64,000 nucleotides of DNA from an uncultured Dorea sp. (GCA_900550865.1 URTM01000007.1:1-64000); one strand, 5' to 3'. Positions 17,498-26,920 are shown, counted from the first letter of the stretch. A program made the numbers and translations. Notes: generated by a model from the sequence alone, not told the origin.

Positions 17498-18853
17498 TTA
17501 AATCACCTTATATCTTAACCATTTTCTGCTATGGAATCTCCACGTAAATATCACTGCACGCACAGTCCAGTCAGCAAACATACCGATCCAGACACCCATC
17601 GGTCCAAATCCCAGAAAACGGATCAGGATCACGCACAGACAGAACCTACACAGCCACATGACCAGACAGGACGTAATCATAGAAAATTTTACATCTCCTG
17701 CCGCACGAAGTCCATATGCCGGTATGAATGCCGGTACCCATACAATTGGTTTTACGATCGTGATCCACATGACCATATGGAAGCACATTCCGGCACTTTC
17801 TGATTCCATACCTCCCAATGCTGTCACTGGTTTTGTCAGGACGAATACCAGAAGGCAGCTTATTATGATCGCTGCTTCTGCAATCACGCTCAGTTTCTTT
17901 ATGTAATAGACTGCCTCATCTTTTCTGTCAGCTCCCATACACTGACCTACGATCGTCATCAGTCCGACACCAACTCCGATTGCTGCAATTCCATTCAGAT
18001 TTTCCAGAATGTTCGTCATCGCCTGCGCAGCAATTGCAACAGTTCCCAGAGTTGAAACAGTTGACTGAATTGCCAGTTTTCCAAGCTGGAACATACTGTT
18101 TTCCACACCGGACGGGATTCCGATTGCCAGTATCCTCCGAATCATTGCCCAGTCCGGACGTATCTTCAGGTAATCTCTTACCACGATCGGTTGTCTGTCT
18201 CTTCTTAACTGGCACAGCACAACCACTGCACAGAAGATACGGGAAACCAGCGTTGAGATTGCGGCACCGGCTACTCCCATATGGAAACCCCAGATCATAA
18301 TTGCATTTCCGACAATATTTAACACATTCGAAATCATGGAAATGACCATCGGTCCCTTCGTATTCTCCTGTGCCCGGAAGATCGATGCCGCAGAATCATA
18401 TGCTGCTATAAATGGGAACGAGATTGCGGTATAGAAGAAATATATCTCCGAAGCTCTCATAACATCCGCTTCTACCGAACCAAAGATCAGGCTCAGAAGC
18501 GGTTTCTTAAATCCCAGACATAACAGAGTGACCGCAATCGAAATTGCCGTGATGATAAACAATACCTGTCTTGCAGATTCATTCGCCATCTTTTTATTCT
18601 GTTGTCCGATATACTGTGAACAGACAATTGCTCCCCCCGCTGCCAGTGCGGAAAATGCCTGTATCACAAGAATATTGATAGAATCCACCAGCGATACCGC
18701 CGAGATTGCCGCAGCACCGACATTACTTACCATCATTGTATCGGCCGTTCCCATGATCGAATTCAATAACTGTTCCAACACGACCGGTATCAGAATACTG
18801 GCGATCATTTTATTTGAAAACATATGTTGTTCCATGTTCGTTTTACTTTTCAT
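17498..18853 (-). CDS. MATE-family efflux transporter (second copy)
   Basis: A 451-residue MATE antiporter. The N-terminal signature is ASILIPVVLEQLLNSIMGTADTMMVSNVGAAAISAVSLVDSINIL, and the second half starts ILAIGIPSGVENSMFQLGKLAIQS. Twelve hydrophobic spans fill the protein. It is clearly a different subgroup from the MATE gene at 15.3-16.6 kb, so this is not a recent duplication. Start context: AGGA close to the ATG at 18853; an ATG six codons in is an alternative. Substrate unknown. Confidence 0.9.
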   Translation of the reverse strand: MKSKTNMEQHMFSNKMIASILIPVVLEQLLNSIMGTADTMMVSNVGAAAISAVSLVDSINILVIQAFSALAAGGAIVCSQYIGQQNKKMANESARQVLFIITAISIAVTLLCLGFKKPLLSLIFGSVEADVMRASEIYFFYTAISFPFIAAYDSAASIFRAQENTKGPMVISMISNVLNIVGNAIMIWGFHMGVAGAAISTLVSRIFCAVVVLCQLRRDRQPIVVRDYLKIRPDWAMIRRILAIGIPSGVENSMFQLGKLAIQSTVSTLGTVAIAAQAMTNILENLNGIAAIGVGVGLMTIVGQCMGADRKDEAVYYIKKLSVIAEAAIIISCLLVFVLTKPVTALGGMESESAGMCFHMVMWITIVKPIVWVPAFIPAYGLRAAGDVKFSMITSCLVMWLCRFCLCVILIRFLGFGPMGVWIGMFADWTVRAVIFTWRFHSRKWLRYKVI

Positions 18854-18947
18854 CTTCCTGCTTTCATTTCTTTCTTGTTTTCCTTATTTTCTGTTTTTTA
18901 CTTTGCTGTTATTTTTTGCTTTCCATAATATCCCCGTACATGCATTG

Positions 18948-19904
18948 TTACTTCGACCAGGTTGGCTCTTCCTCTCCTGTATAGGCAAATCTGCCGTCAT
19001 TCTTTTCTTCCAGTGCTTTGATCATGTGATAGGTATACTCATTATATGGTGTCGCAATCCCCAGTTCTTTTCCCATCCTGATAAGTGCACCGGAGAACAT
19101 ATCAATCTCGGTATGCCGTCCCGCATCCAGATCCTGAAGCGTAGAATAACGTGCTGATGGTGGAACTGCACTTCCTCTGCCGGACATCCTGTCAGCTTTA
19201 CTGATGTCAATTCCTTTGGCTTTTGCAATTGCTTCTAATTCATCCTTAAGTCCATTCTGAATCGCCTTCATATGTACACTGTCTCTGTAACATCCAACTC
19301 CGGCTCCCAGAATTGCCTGCGGGAGATTATTGCAGACATTTAAGCGGAATTTGCACCACACTTCTTCTATCGCATATTCTGTCGAACGGTAATGGATTCC
19401 TGTACCTGCAAACAATTCTTTCACAGCCTTTACTCTTTCACTTTCATATGGTGCTTCATATTCACCGAAGATGACTCCAAGTGTTGTCTCCGGATCAAAA
19501 TGATAACCGTCCGCTTCCCTGTGTGACGCCACTTTGATCACAGCCGGAAGAATATGTGACTTTCCAATCTGTTCTGCGATGATCTCTTCGCTGTCCACGC
19601 CATTCATCAGGCTCATTACAATGGTATCTTTTCCAACTACTTTTTTAATGCTTTCCAATGCTCCCGGCAATGCACCGTATTTTAACGAAACGATCAGGAA
19701 ATCCACATTTTCTGCTTCCTCCGGTGTCCACACCTCCGGATGATAGACCTTTCTGTTGATCGCACAGCCCTGACGGCTCAGTCTTTCATTTCTTTCTCCT
19801 TCGGCGATCACGCCAAGCTTTATATCTTCACGGTCCGCAAGTCCCCAGATCACATAGGAACCTACCGCACCTGCACCTAATACTGCAACTGATGTTATCT
19901 TCAT
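18948..19904 (-). CDS. panE: 2-dehydropantoate 2-reductase (ketopantoate reductase)
   Basis: NADPH-dependent reduction of ketopantoate to pantoate in pantothenate and CoA synthesis. The 318-residue protein begins with a Rossmann GAGAVGSY motif (10-17), has the family segment SLKYGALPGALESI and NGVDSEEII, and the catalytic lysine/substrate region EEVWCKFRLNVCNNLPQAIL. The C-terminal all-helical domain (DRMSGRGSAVPPSARYSTLQDLDAGRHTEID) is complete. No other pan gene is nearby. Some members of this family reduce other 2-oxoacids, so the name is a family-level call. Confidence 0.85.
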   Translation of the reverse strand: MKITSVAVLGAGAVGSYVIWGLADREDIKLGVIAEGERNERLSRQGCAINRKVYHPEVWTPEEAENVDFLIVSLKYGALPGALESIKKVVGKDTIVMSLMNGVDSEEIIAEQIGKSHILPAVIKVASHREADGYHFDPETTLGVIFGEYEAPYESERVKAVKELFAGTGIHYRSTEYAIEEVWCKFRLNVCNNLPQAILGAGVGCYRDSVHMKAIQNGLKDELEAIAKAKGIDISKADRMSGRGSAVPPSARYSTLQDLDAGRHTEIDMFSGALIRMGKELGIATPYNEYTYHMIKALEEKNDGRFAYTGEEEPTWSK

Positions 19905-20024
19905 GATTCTTGTCCTTTCATATTCTGCCTCTGTTAATCCACAGAATCGGTCGCCGGCAACTTCTCCTGCATACTTTTGTATCTACATGACCTGCCACTG
20001 GCAGCTCCTTACAAACGCATGGCG

Positions 20025-20072
20025 ATACAAAAAAATGGCTGCAATCAGTTTCCTGACTGCAACCATTTTATC
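20025..20072 (-). terminator. Terminator of the CMD-cupin gene
   Basis: The arms 20032-20048 and 20053-20069 pair fully in minus-strand RNA (two U-G pairs; these would be mismatches in plus-strand RNA). A U-tract of seven follows the stem. This fixes the direction as minus. Confidence 0.85.
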
Positions 20073-20095
20073 ACATTTTTTATTCTTCGGTAGGA

Positions 20096-20863
20096 TTATT
20101 TCAATTTTCCGTATTCTTCATCGGATACTGCCTCGCACCATTCATTGGAAGTCTCTTCTCCCGGAACTTCTACTGCAAGATGTGAGAACCAGCTGTCCGG
20201 TGCTGCACCGTGCCAGTGTTTTACTTCAGCAGGAATGTTGATGCAGTCGCCCGGTTTCATCTCGATGGCTTCTTTTCCTTCCTCCTGATAGTATCCACGT
20301 CCTGCGACACAGATGATAATCTGTCCTCCGCCATTCTTTGCGTGGTGGATATGCCAGTTGTTACTGCAGGCCGGCTCAAATGTTACATTGAACACACCAA
20401 CCTGACTTGTAGATACCGGTGCCAGATAGCTCTGTCCTACAAAGTACTGTGCAAATCCGTCGTTCGGTGCTCCGATCGGGAATACCATAGATTTCGCATG
20501 TGCTCTCATTGCTTCATCTTCATACGGAAGATCACCTTCTGCAACTTCCCATACTTCTTTTGCAAGGTTGAATACGGCCCATGCTTTCGGCCATCCTGCG
20601 TAGAATCCCACGTGTGTGATCACTGCTGCAATCTCTTTCTGTGTAACTCCGTGGTCTTTGGCATTCTGAAGATGGAATTTCAGTGAAGAATCTGTAATTC
20701 CCTGTGCCATCAGTGCTACTACTGTGATAATACTTCTTGTCTTTACATCAATATCATTGTTATTCCAGTTTTCTCCGAAAAGAACATCGTCGTTAAAATG
20801 AGCGAACTGCGGAGCGAATTCTCCGAGTGCATTTCTGCCTGCGGTCTGTACTATTTTTGCCAT
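20096..20863 (-). CDS. Carboxymuconolactone decarboxylase (AhpD-like)-cupin fusion protein
   Basis: 255 residues in two domains. Residues 1-115 are a CMD/AhpD-like helical domain (FGENWNNNDIDVKTRSIITVVALMAQGITDSSLKFHLQNAKDHGVTQKEIAAVITHVGFYAGWPKAW), but the CxxC pair of true AhpD is absent. Residues 150-235 are a cupin with metal ligands in NNWHIHHAKNGGGQ and a final His in VKHWHGAAPD. Such fusions are often annotated as decarboxylases, but their reaction is unproven. GGAGG lies 7 bases before the ATG. An inverted repeat upstream suggests a specific regulator, though none is adjacent. Confidence 0.85.
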   Translation of the reverse strand: MAKIVQTAGRNALGEFAPQFAHFNDDVLFGENWNNNDIDVKTRSIITVVALMAQGITDSSLKFHLQNAKDHGVTQKEIAAVITHVGFYAGWPKAWAVFNLAKEVWEVAEGDLPYEDEAMRAHAKSMVFPIGAPNDGFAQYFVGQSYLAPVSTSQVGVFNVTFEPACSNNWHIHHAKNGGGQIIICVAGRGYYQEEGKEAIEMKPGDCINIPAEVKHWHGAAPDSWFSHLAVEVPGEETSNEWCEAVSDEEYGKLK

Positions 20864-20914
20864 AACAAAAACCTCCTGTATTTCTTGTAAAAATCATATC
20901 ATATACTGATATTA

Positions 20915-20983
20915 TAAATTCACGTTCAAGATATGTCTAATACTTGTGTTATATTATTTTTCATGCTCCAAAAGCATATCTTG
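20915..20983 (-). promoter_or_regulatory. Promoter region of the CMD-cupin gene with 9-bp inverted repeat
   Basis: Minus strand: -35 TTAGAC, 18-bp spacer, -10 TATAAT. The arms CAAGATATG (20927-20935) and CATATCTTG (20975-20983) flank 39 bases. One arm lies in the promoter spacer, so the pair may be a looped operator. The inner element CAAGTAT-n5-ATATCTTG is itself imperfectly symmetric. Confidence 0.4.
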
Positions 20984-20995
20984 ATATATAGGTTT

Positions 20996-21052
20996 TTATT
21001 TTTGAATCTTCACCAGATCTTCATCTTCTGCATCAATTGATTGAACTCCCAT
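20996..21052 (-). CDS. Tiny open frame with good ribosome site
   Basis: Eighteen codons (MGVQSIDAEDEDLVKIQK) with GGAGG 9 bases upstream. It may be the relic start of a deleted gene or a leader; nothing in it is recognisable. It lies 34 bases after the glyoxalase remnant. Confidence 0.2.
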   Translation of the reverse strand: MGVQSIDAEDEDLVKIQK

Positions 21053-21086
21053 CTTTCTTATCCTCCGCTATCATTCAAGATTTTCT

Positions 21087-21239
21087 TTACATCGGTGTTC
21101 CTACTTCGATCAGATTTCCATCCGGATCATAGAACCGGACCGCCTTCTGCCCCCAGCTGTGTATCATCAGCCGGTTGACATATCTGATATCAGGATACAA
21201 CTTTTCAAGCTTTCTTGCAAATGCTTCGATATCCGGACT
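21087..21239 (-). pseudogene. C-terminal remnant of a glyoxalase/VOC-family protein
   Basis: Fifty codons following the stop of the C-GCAxxG gene, in the same frame, encode SPDIEAFARKLEKLYPDI and end with VRFYDPDGNLIEVGTPM, the closing beta-strand and metal-ligand glutamate of VOC (glyoxalase I-like) proteins. About 70 N-terminal residues are missing and no start codon or ribosome site is present. It is a deletion scar rather than a working gene. Confidence 0.75.
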
Positions 21240-21656
21240 TTATTTTCCCTGCTCTGCCAGATATTCTTCTGTCAGGGCTACGGCATCTGCGATACACTGT
21301 GGACAACTGCAGAGAACTTTTCCTGTCTCTACACCTTTTAACTCCCGGCAGATGCAGGAACCATTTTTTTCTTTGAATTTTTCTACTTTGCTTCGGATCT
21401 TTTTATAGGTGTCGCCTTTCGTTTTTGAGCCTTCTTCTGTGCTCCCCTGGCTGTTATCCAGGCCGATGATCATTGCCATTCCAGACAATGCACCGCACAT
21501 CTCCATCACGCCCATACCCAGACCAAAACCTTCTGCGATACGAAACATATCGTCCTCGCTGATTCCGAATTCTTTGCAGAATGTACAGGCTACTGCCTGC
21601 GCACAGTTGCATCCTCTCTTGTGTAATTCTACTGCATGTTCTGCTTTTGTACTCAT
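21240..21656 (-). CDS. C-GCAxxG-C-C family cysteine-rich protein
   Basis: A 138-residue protein with the family cysteine pattern: RGCNCAQAV (C16, C18), C24, C27, MEMCGALSGMAMIIG, GSCICRELKG and VLCSCPQCIADAV. The family (C_GCAxxG_C_C) is probably redox- or metal-binding and is common in anaerobes; its reaction is not known. AAGGAG lies about 7 bases before the ATG. Its stop codon is followed in frame by a glyoxalase fragment, so the end of the protein adjoins a deletion scar, though the C-terminus (EEYLAEQGK) looks natural in length. Confidence 0.85.
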   Translation of the reverse strand: MSTKAEHAVELHKRGCNCAQAVACTFCKEFGISEDDMFRIAEGFGLGMGVMEMCGALSGMAMIIGLDNSQGSTEEGSKTKGDTYKKIRSKVEKFKEKNGSCICRELKGVETGKVLCSCPQCIADAVALTEEYLAEQGK

Positions 21657-21776
21657 ATTCCATTCTCCTTTGGGTTATATATTTTTACTTTTTATTTCAT
21701 TTTTAGTTAATTCTGGCGGAACCAGATTTTCTTTTTGGGGTGACATTGTAAATGCATTTGTTCCTGCCTGCTTTCT

Positions 21777-21803
21777 AACCCCCTCGAATTCGAGGGGGGT
21801 TAA
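21777..21803. repeat. Loopless GC palindrome
   Basis: AACCCCCTCGAA is followed directly by TTCGAGGGGGGTT, a perfect inverted repeat apart from one extra G. It lies in the 229-bp gap between the symporter end and the C-GCAxxG gene. Without a loop or T-tract it is a poor terminator. It could be a protein-binding site or a cruciform. Confidence 0.5.
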
Positions 21804-21885
21804 ACATTGACTTTTTCACATACTCAGATTACAAAAAGAAGCCAGATTTCCCCGACTCCCTTTCAAACTACGGTTTCTAATATTC

Positions 21886-23283
21886 TTATTTCATAATCAG
21901 ATTCAGCACACCGGTCGACTGCAGGAACAGAATCACCATAATGACTGGCATAATATAACGCATCATCACATTATACAGCTTTTTACGCTTGAATTTTTCG
22001 CCATTCAGTTCCATCTCCTCCGCAATCCATGACGGCTTCATGATCCAGCCGATCAAGATTGCTGATAACAGTGAGATAAACGGCATCATAAAGCTGTTAC
22101 TGATATAGTCCATGATATCCAGAAGCTGTCCCGTACTTCCGTTTGGAAGTGCAACTTCTACATAGAAGACGCTGTATCCAAGTGCTATCACTGCTGTTGC
22201 GATCAGGTAGATCACCGATAACACTCTGGTCGTCTTCTTCCGCTCTGTGTGGAATAATTCCATACAGTTTGCGGTGATGGATTCCAGTACCGAGATGCAG
22301 GATGTTAATGCCGCAAATCCTGCCAGCACGAAGAACAGAATTCCGATAACTCTTCCTACCGCTCCCATACAATAGAATACTTTCGGCAATGAGACAAACA
22401 TCAGTCCCGGTCCTGCTGACATACCATCCAGACCGGAGAATACGAATACCGCCGGAATGATCATAACACCGGCAAGGAATGCGACTCCGGTATCCATGAT
22501 CTCAATCTGCGATACCGCTTTGTTCAGATCTACATCTTTCTTTACATAAGATCCATATGTAATCATAATTCCCATAGATACACTCAGTGAAAAGAACAAC
22601 TGACTCATTGCATCCAGTGTGATCTGAAGGAAACGGCCAATCGTGATTCCTGTCAGATCTGGTTTCATATACACCTTCAGTCCCTGTAATCCTGTACGGA
22701 CCGTACCGTCATCCAGCGTAGTCTTTAATGTAAGTGAGAAAATTGCAATTCCGATTACCATGATCAACAGAACCGGCATAATAAATTTGGAAACTCGTTC
22801 AATTCCCTTTTCTACTCCGTTATATACGATCAGTGCTGTCAGGAGCATAAAGATCAGTCCGTACCACACGGAAGACGGAGAAGAAATAAATGAAGTAAAG
22901 CAGTTATCTGCTACTGCCTGCTTTCCTGAACTTGTAAGATAGATCACGATATATCTTAAAATCCATCCGCCAATTACCGCGTAATAAGTCATGATCAATA
23001 CCGGAACCAGGAATGTGATCACTCCAAGAAATTTCCATTTTTTTCTCATTGATTCATAGGCGTAGATTGCACTTTTTCCTGTTTTACGACCAATTGCAAT
23101 ATCCGTAGTCAGTAATACGAATCCAACCGTCAGTACCAGCACCAGATAGATAAGAAGGAACAGTCCCCCTCCATCTTTTGCCGCCAGATACGGAAAACGC
23201 CAGAGGTTTCCCACACCAACTGCACTTCCGGCTGCCGCAAATACGAATCCAATCTGCCCGCTAAAGCTATTTTTTTGTTTCAT
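21886..23283 (-). CDS. Sodium-dependent transporter, NSS/SNF family
   Basis: A 465-residue LeuT-fold symporter for amino acids or related amines. The start reads SGQIGFVFAAAGSAVGVGNLWRFPYLAAKDGGGLFLLIYL, the highly conserved TM1 sodium-site motif (NLWRFP). About eleven spans follow, with the TM6 region QITLDAMSQLFFSLSVSMGIMITYGSYV. Bacterial members with eleven helices and a short C-terminus transport Trp, Tyr or branched-chain residues; substrate cannot be assigned. It stands alone with no linked enzyme gene. Confidence 0.92.
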   Translation of the reverse strand: MKQKNSFSGQIGFVFAAAGSAVGVGNLWRFPYLAAKDGGGLFLLIYLVLVLTVGFVLLTTDIAIGRKTGKSAIYAYESMRKKWKFLGVITFLVPVLIMTYYAVIGGWILRYIVIYLTSSGKQAVADNCFTSFISSPSSVWYGLIFMLLTALIVYNGVEKGIERVSKFIMPVLLIMVIGIAIFSLTLKTTLDDGTVRTGLQGLKVYMKPDLTGITIGRFLQITLDAMSQLFFSLSVSMGIMITYGSYVKKDVDLNKAVSQIEIMDTGVAFLAGVMIIPAVFVFSGLDGMSAGPGLMFVSLPKVFYCMGAVGRVIGILFFVLAGFAALTSCISVLESITANCMELFHTERKKTTRVLSVIYLIATAVIALGYSVFYVEVALPNGSTGQLLDIMDYISNSFMMPFISLLSAILIGWIMKPSWIAEEMELNGEKFKRKKLYNVMMRYIMPVIMVILFLQSTGVLNLIMK

Positions 23284-23349
23284 ACTCTTTTTTCCTCTCG
23301 TTTTTGTTAATACTTCGATATTTTACCATTAATTCAGCAAAAATAAAAC

Positions 23350-23386
23350 AAAAAAAACAGATGAGATATGAAAATACCTCATCTGT
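23350..23386 (-). terminator. Terminator of the ABC pair
   Basis: ACAGATGAG (23358-23366) pairs with CTCATCTGT (23378-23386). In minus-strand RNA the stem is followed by eight Us. Confidence 0.9.
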
Positions 23387-23394
23387 CTTGTCTA

Positions 23395-25137
23395 TTACAG
23401 GCTCCAGTCTGTCGCCTTAAGCTGTGTCCTCACCATATTGGCATATATACCATTCTGTTTTTCCAGTTCTCCCGGTGTACCGCTCTCTGCCACTACACCG
23501 TCTTTCAATACCACAATCTTATCCGCATCTGCGACTGTTCTCATTCTGTGTGCAATGATCATGACCGTCTTATTCTTAATCAGTCGTGACAGGGATTCCT
23601 GTATCATCGTCTCGTTATCTACATCCAGTGATGCCGTTGCTTCATCCAGAAGAATGATCGGAGCATCTTTTAAGAATGCTCTCGCAATAGAAAGTCTCTG
23701 TCTTTCTCCTCCGGAAAGTTCTGATCCATTCTCACCGATCATCGTGTTCCATCCGTCAGAAAGCTTTTCTGCAAATTCATCACAGTGCGCCAGACGTGCT
23801 GCTGCAAGAACTTCTTCATCGGTTGCATCTTTCTTTCCGATACGGATATTTTCCATAATCGTATTATTAAACAGCGTCACATCCTGGAAAACGATGGAAT
23901 ACAGTGACATAAGCGTCTCCGGATCTACCTTGGAAATATCCATTCCGCCAACCGTGATCGTTCCTTTATTTGCATCCCAGAATCTGGAAGCCAGTCTCGA
24001 TACGGTTGTCTTTCCTCCTCCGGATGGTCCGATCAGTGCGGTGACTTCCCCCTGCTTTGCCGTAAATGTAACATCTTTTAATACCACATCTCCTGTGTTA
24101 TAGGAAAATCCAACATTCTGGAATGCAATGTCATATCCCTGATTATCCAGAGTTGTTGTCCCTTCCTGCACTTCATGCGACAGGATCTCATCCAGTCTTG
24201 CACTCTGTACATCCGAAGCAATGATCGCTGCCAGATTCTGTAATGATACCTGCATCGGATCATAAATTCTGGATACGACCAGCAGGAACATAAAGAACGT
24301 AAGCACATCAATCTCACCTCTGGCAAGCAGGTTACCACCTACTAATGCTACCGTTGCAATTCCAAGCTTTAAGATCATCTGTGCACTTCCGACGAAGACT
24401 GCCGTACCAAGCTCTGTCACGATCGCATGTTTTTCCACATTTTTAATCTTCACATCCAGACCTTTCATGTACGCTTCTTCTGTATTATAAGCACGAAGAT
24501 CTCTGACACTTTCCAGACACTCCTGAATTCCATCCGCGCATGCCATCTTAAGTTCCATCTGTTTTTTATTCAGGCCTTTTTGCACTTTTCCCGAGCAGCC
24601 CACGATGATAAAAGATATCGGAAGCACCCAGAGTGCGGCAAGTGCCATACGCCAGTTGAAAAAGAACATTCCGACTGCCACCAGTGCCGTCGAGATGCAC
24701 GCACCTACAAGCTCCGGAATAAAGTGTGAGGAAGCCGTCTCCATCTGTGCACAGTCTGCCATGATCGTACTTGTAAGATCAGATAAGTCTTTCTTTCCAA
24801 AGAAAGATAACGGAATCTTACGAAGCTTTTCTGCCAGTGTAGTTCTTCGCACGCCACTCTCTACATAGGTAGATAAAAATGTTGCATTGTATTGGATATA
24901 AGTAGTAACACCGATCAAAATCAATGTGACCAGTACTCCGGCAATATAGAATCCACCTTTACCAGCCAGATTTCCCTCCACGTAATCCTTCACCAGGAAA
25001 TACAGAAGTGATACCGGAATCATCAACACCAGATCCGATACAGTTACCGATACAAACGCTTTTATCATATCTGACGCGCCCTGCTGTGAAAGGGCATATT
25101 TATGCATTAACTTTTCTTTCAGACTCATACTATACAC
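23395..25137 (-). CDS. ABC transporter ATPase-permease (second subunit of TetR-controlled pair)
   Basis: A 580-residue half transporter: membrane domain (about 20-310) and ATPase domain with Walker A GPSGGGKTT, signature LSGGERQ, Walker B IILLDEATASLD and switch IAHRMRT. All catalytic residues are present. It overlaps its partner by 8 bases, so the two are translationally coupled. Architecture and the partner's motif resemble the IrtAB/YbtPQ branch, whose members import siderophores despite an exporter fold; a multidrug exporter remains possible. Confidence 0.88.
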   Translation of the reverse strand: MYSMSLKEKLMHKYALSQQGASDMIKAFVSVTVSDLVLMIPVSLLYFLVKDYVEGNLAGKGGFYIAGVLVTLILIGVTTYIQYNATFLSTYVESGVRRTTLAEKLRKIPLSFFGKKDLSDLTSTIMADCAQMETASSHFIPELVGACISTALVAVGMFFFNWRMALAALWVLPISFIIVGCSGKVQKGLNKKQMELKMACADGIQECLESVRDLRAYNTEEAYMKGLDVKIKNVEKHAIVTELGTAVFVGSAQMILKLGIATVALVGGNLLARGEIDVLTFFMFLLVVSRIYDPMQVSLQNLAAIIASDVQSARLDEILSHEVQEGTTTLDNQGYDIAFQNVGFSYNTGDVVLKDVTFTAKQGEVTALIGPSGGGKTTVSRLASRFWDANKGTITVGGMDISKVDPETLMSLYSIVFQDVTLFNNTIMENIRIGKKDATDEEVLAAARLAHCDEFAEKLSDGWNTMIGENGSELSGGERQRLSIARAFLKDAPIILLDEATASLDVDNETMIQESLSRLIKNKTVMIIAHRMRTVADADKIVVLKDGVVAESGTPGELEKQNGIYANMVRTQLKATDWSL

Positions 25138-26920
25138 CTACCTTCCAGCATACGGATTTATTGTATTCTTCCCACATATGAGCATACATACCATCTTTTT
25201 TTTCCAGATCTTCATGCTTTCCGGTCTGACAGATCTCGCCGTCTTTCAGTACGAAGATTCTGTCTGCATTCTTAACCGAAGACAATCTGTGTGCGATCAT
25301 GATAACCGTCTTTCCTTCGGAAAGTCTGCTAAATGCTGCCTGTACCTTTGCTTCATTATCCGGATCAGCAAATGCGGTGGCCTCATCCAGGATCAGTATC
25401 GGTGCGTTCTTCAACATCGCTCTTGCAATGGAAATGCGCTGTGCCTCTCCTCCTGACAGGTAGGTGCCCTTCGAACCGATCACAGTATCAATCCCTTCCG
25501 GAAGTTTCTCGATAATATCTTCGCACTGGGCATTCTTAAGTGCTTCCAGTACTTCCTCCCGTGTTGCATCTTTTTTGCCCATACGGACATTTTCAAAGAT
25601 CGACATCTTCAAAAGCCTGCTGTCCTGGAAGACAAAAGATACCGTATCCATCAGATCTTTCTGACTGATGTTCTTAACATCTGCGCCACCGATTTTTATG
25701 CTTCCTTCCGTTGCGTCCGCAAATCTGGCGATCAGACGTACCAGTGTGGTTTTACCACCGCCGGACGGACCGACAAATGCAACCTGCTCTCCGACACCAA
25801 TCTGCAGATTGATATTATGTAACGCATCCTTTGATGCTCCCTTATAACGGAATGATACATTTTCAAATGTAATCGAAGTATCTGCCGGTGTTTCCTTTTT
25901 TTCTGTTTCTTTCAGTGGCTGCATTTCTAAGATACTGTCAATTCTTGAAAATGCATCTTCTACAACCATTGTATTTTCCCCTGCATACATCATCTTGGTC
26001 AGTGTCACTGTAATGATCGGTGTGATGATAATATAGAACAAAAGATTCAGTAAAAATGTACTGTCTGCAGTGCCGCTCTTTACGTTACCGAATAAATATG
26101 TCGCAGCAATCATGATCGCAAATATAGAATTGATCGCAACCGTATATCCCATCATCGGAATGCGCAGATCTTTTGTATAGGAAATCGTCCATTTTTCATA
26201 TTTTTTGATGGAATCACGGAATCTCTTGAATGAAAATACCGACTGTCCGAATGTCTTTACCACCGGAACCCCTCTTACGTATTCCACTGCTTCACTGGAC
26301 ATTTCTTCCAGGGCATTCTGGTACTCTGCCATCTTCTTTTTCATGTTTTCGCCCATCATCATACTCATCACTGCAAATGCGAGCACAACCGGGATCAGAC
26401 ACAACAGTCCCAGTTTCCAGTCAAATACCAGAAGTAACAATGCAAGGCCAACCGGTGTTGCATTTGCTACATATTTATCCGGCAGCTGATGCGCAACGAA
26501 TGTCTCTGTCGCTGCACTGGAATCATTTACAATCTTTCTTACCTTACCGCTTCCCTCATCGTCCATAAATCCAAGCGGAAGTGTCAGGATATGACGCATC
26601 AGTCTGGAACGCATATTGGCCTGAATGCGGAATGCTGCCAGATGGGAACAGATCAGTCCTCCTATGTAGATTGCCATTGCAAGCAGTGCAAATCCCACTG
26701 CACTCCAGCCGTAAGTGGACAGATTCTCAGCCTTTCCATAATCCGGTGCAACCCGAAGCACTTCTTTGATCAGCCGCCATATAAAGTAAAATGGAACAAG
26801 TGCGACGAATGCACTGATTGCCGCAAGTATCCACGAAGCAACTGCCAGATACTTGTAGTTTCCGGCAAACTCAAACAGCCGTTGAATGGATGACGGTTTT
26901 TTCTCTGTTTTTTTCGCCAT
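25130..26920 (-). CDS. ABC transporter ATPase-permease (first subunit of TetR-controlled pair)
   Basis: A 596-residue half transporter, first in the two-gene unit. The membrane domain spans about 30-310, and the ATPase domain has GPSGGGKTT, LSGGEAQRISIARAMLKNAP and LILDEATAFADPDNE. The ATAFADPDNE D-loop is characteristic of the YbtP/IrtA branch. The region upstream (26958-26982) has an inverted repeat related to the tetR operator, so the pair is very likely repressed by the adjacent TetR protein. A strong ribosome site (AAAGGAG) precedes the ATG. The transported molecule is unknown. Confidence 0.88.
   Translation of the reverse strand: MAKKTEKKPSSIQRLFEFAGNYKYLAVASWILAAISAFVALVPFYFIWRLIKEVLRVAPDYGKAENLSTYGWSAVGFALLAMAIYIGGLICSHLAAFRIQANMRSRLMRHILTLPLGFMDDEGSGKVRKIVNDSSAATETFVAHQLPDKYVANATPVGLALLLLVFDWKLGLLCLIPVVLAFAVMSMMMGENMKKKMAEYQNALEEMSSEAVEYVRGVPVVKTFGQSVFSFKRFRDSIKKYEKWTISYTKDLRIPMMGYTVAINSIFAIMIAATYLFGNVKSGTADSTFLLNLLFYIIITPIITVTLTKMMYAGENTMVVEDAFSRIDSILEMQPLKETEKKETPADTSITFENVSFRYKGASKDALHNINLQIGVGEQVAFVGPSGGGKTTLVRLIARFADATEGSIKIGGADVKNISQKDLMDTVSFVFQDSRLLKMSIFENVRMGKKDATREEVLEALKNAQCEDIIEKLPEGIDTVIGSKGTYLSGGEAQRISIARAMLKNAPILILDEATAFADPDNEAKVQAAFSRLSEGKTVIMIAHRLSSVKNADRIFVLKDGEICQTGKHEDLEKKDGMYAHMWEEYNKSVCWKVGV

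Noticed and set aside
15277..18853. Recent duplication of the two MATE genes
   Set aside because: The N-terminal signatures and lengths place them in different subgroups, so they are separate acquisitions or old paralogues.
23395..26920. Nonribosomal peptide or siderophore synthesis cluster around the YbtPQ-like transporter
   Set aside because: No biosynthetic, esterase or receptor gene lies nearby. The siderophore link rests only on one motif.
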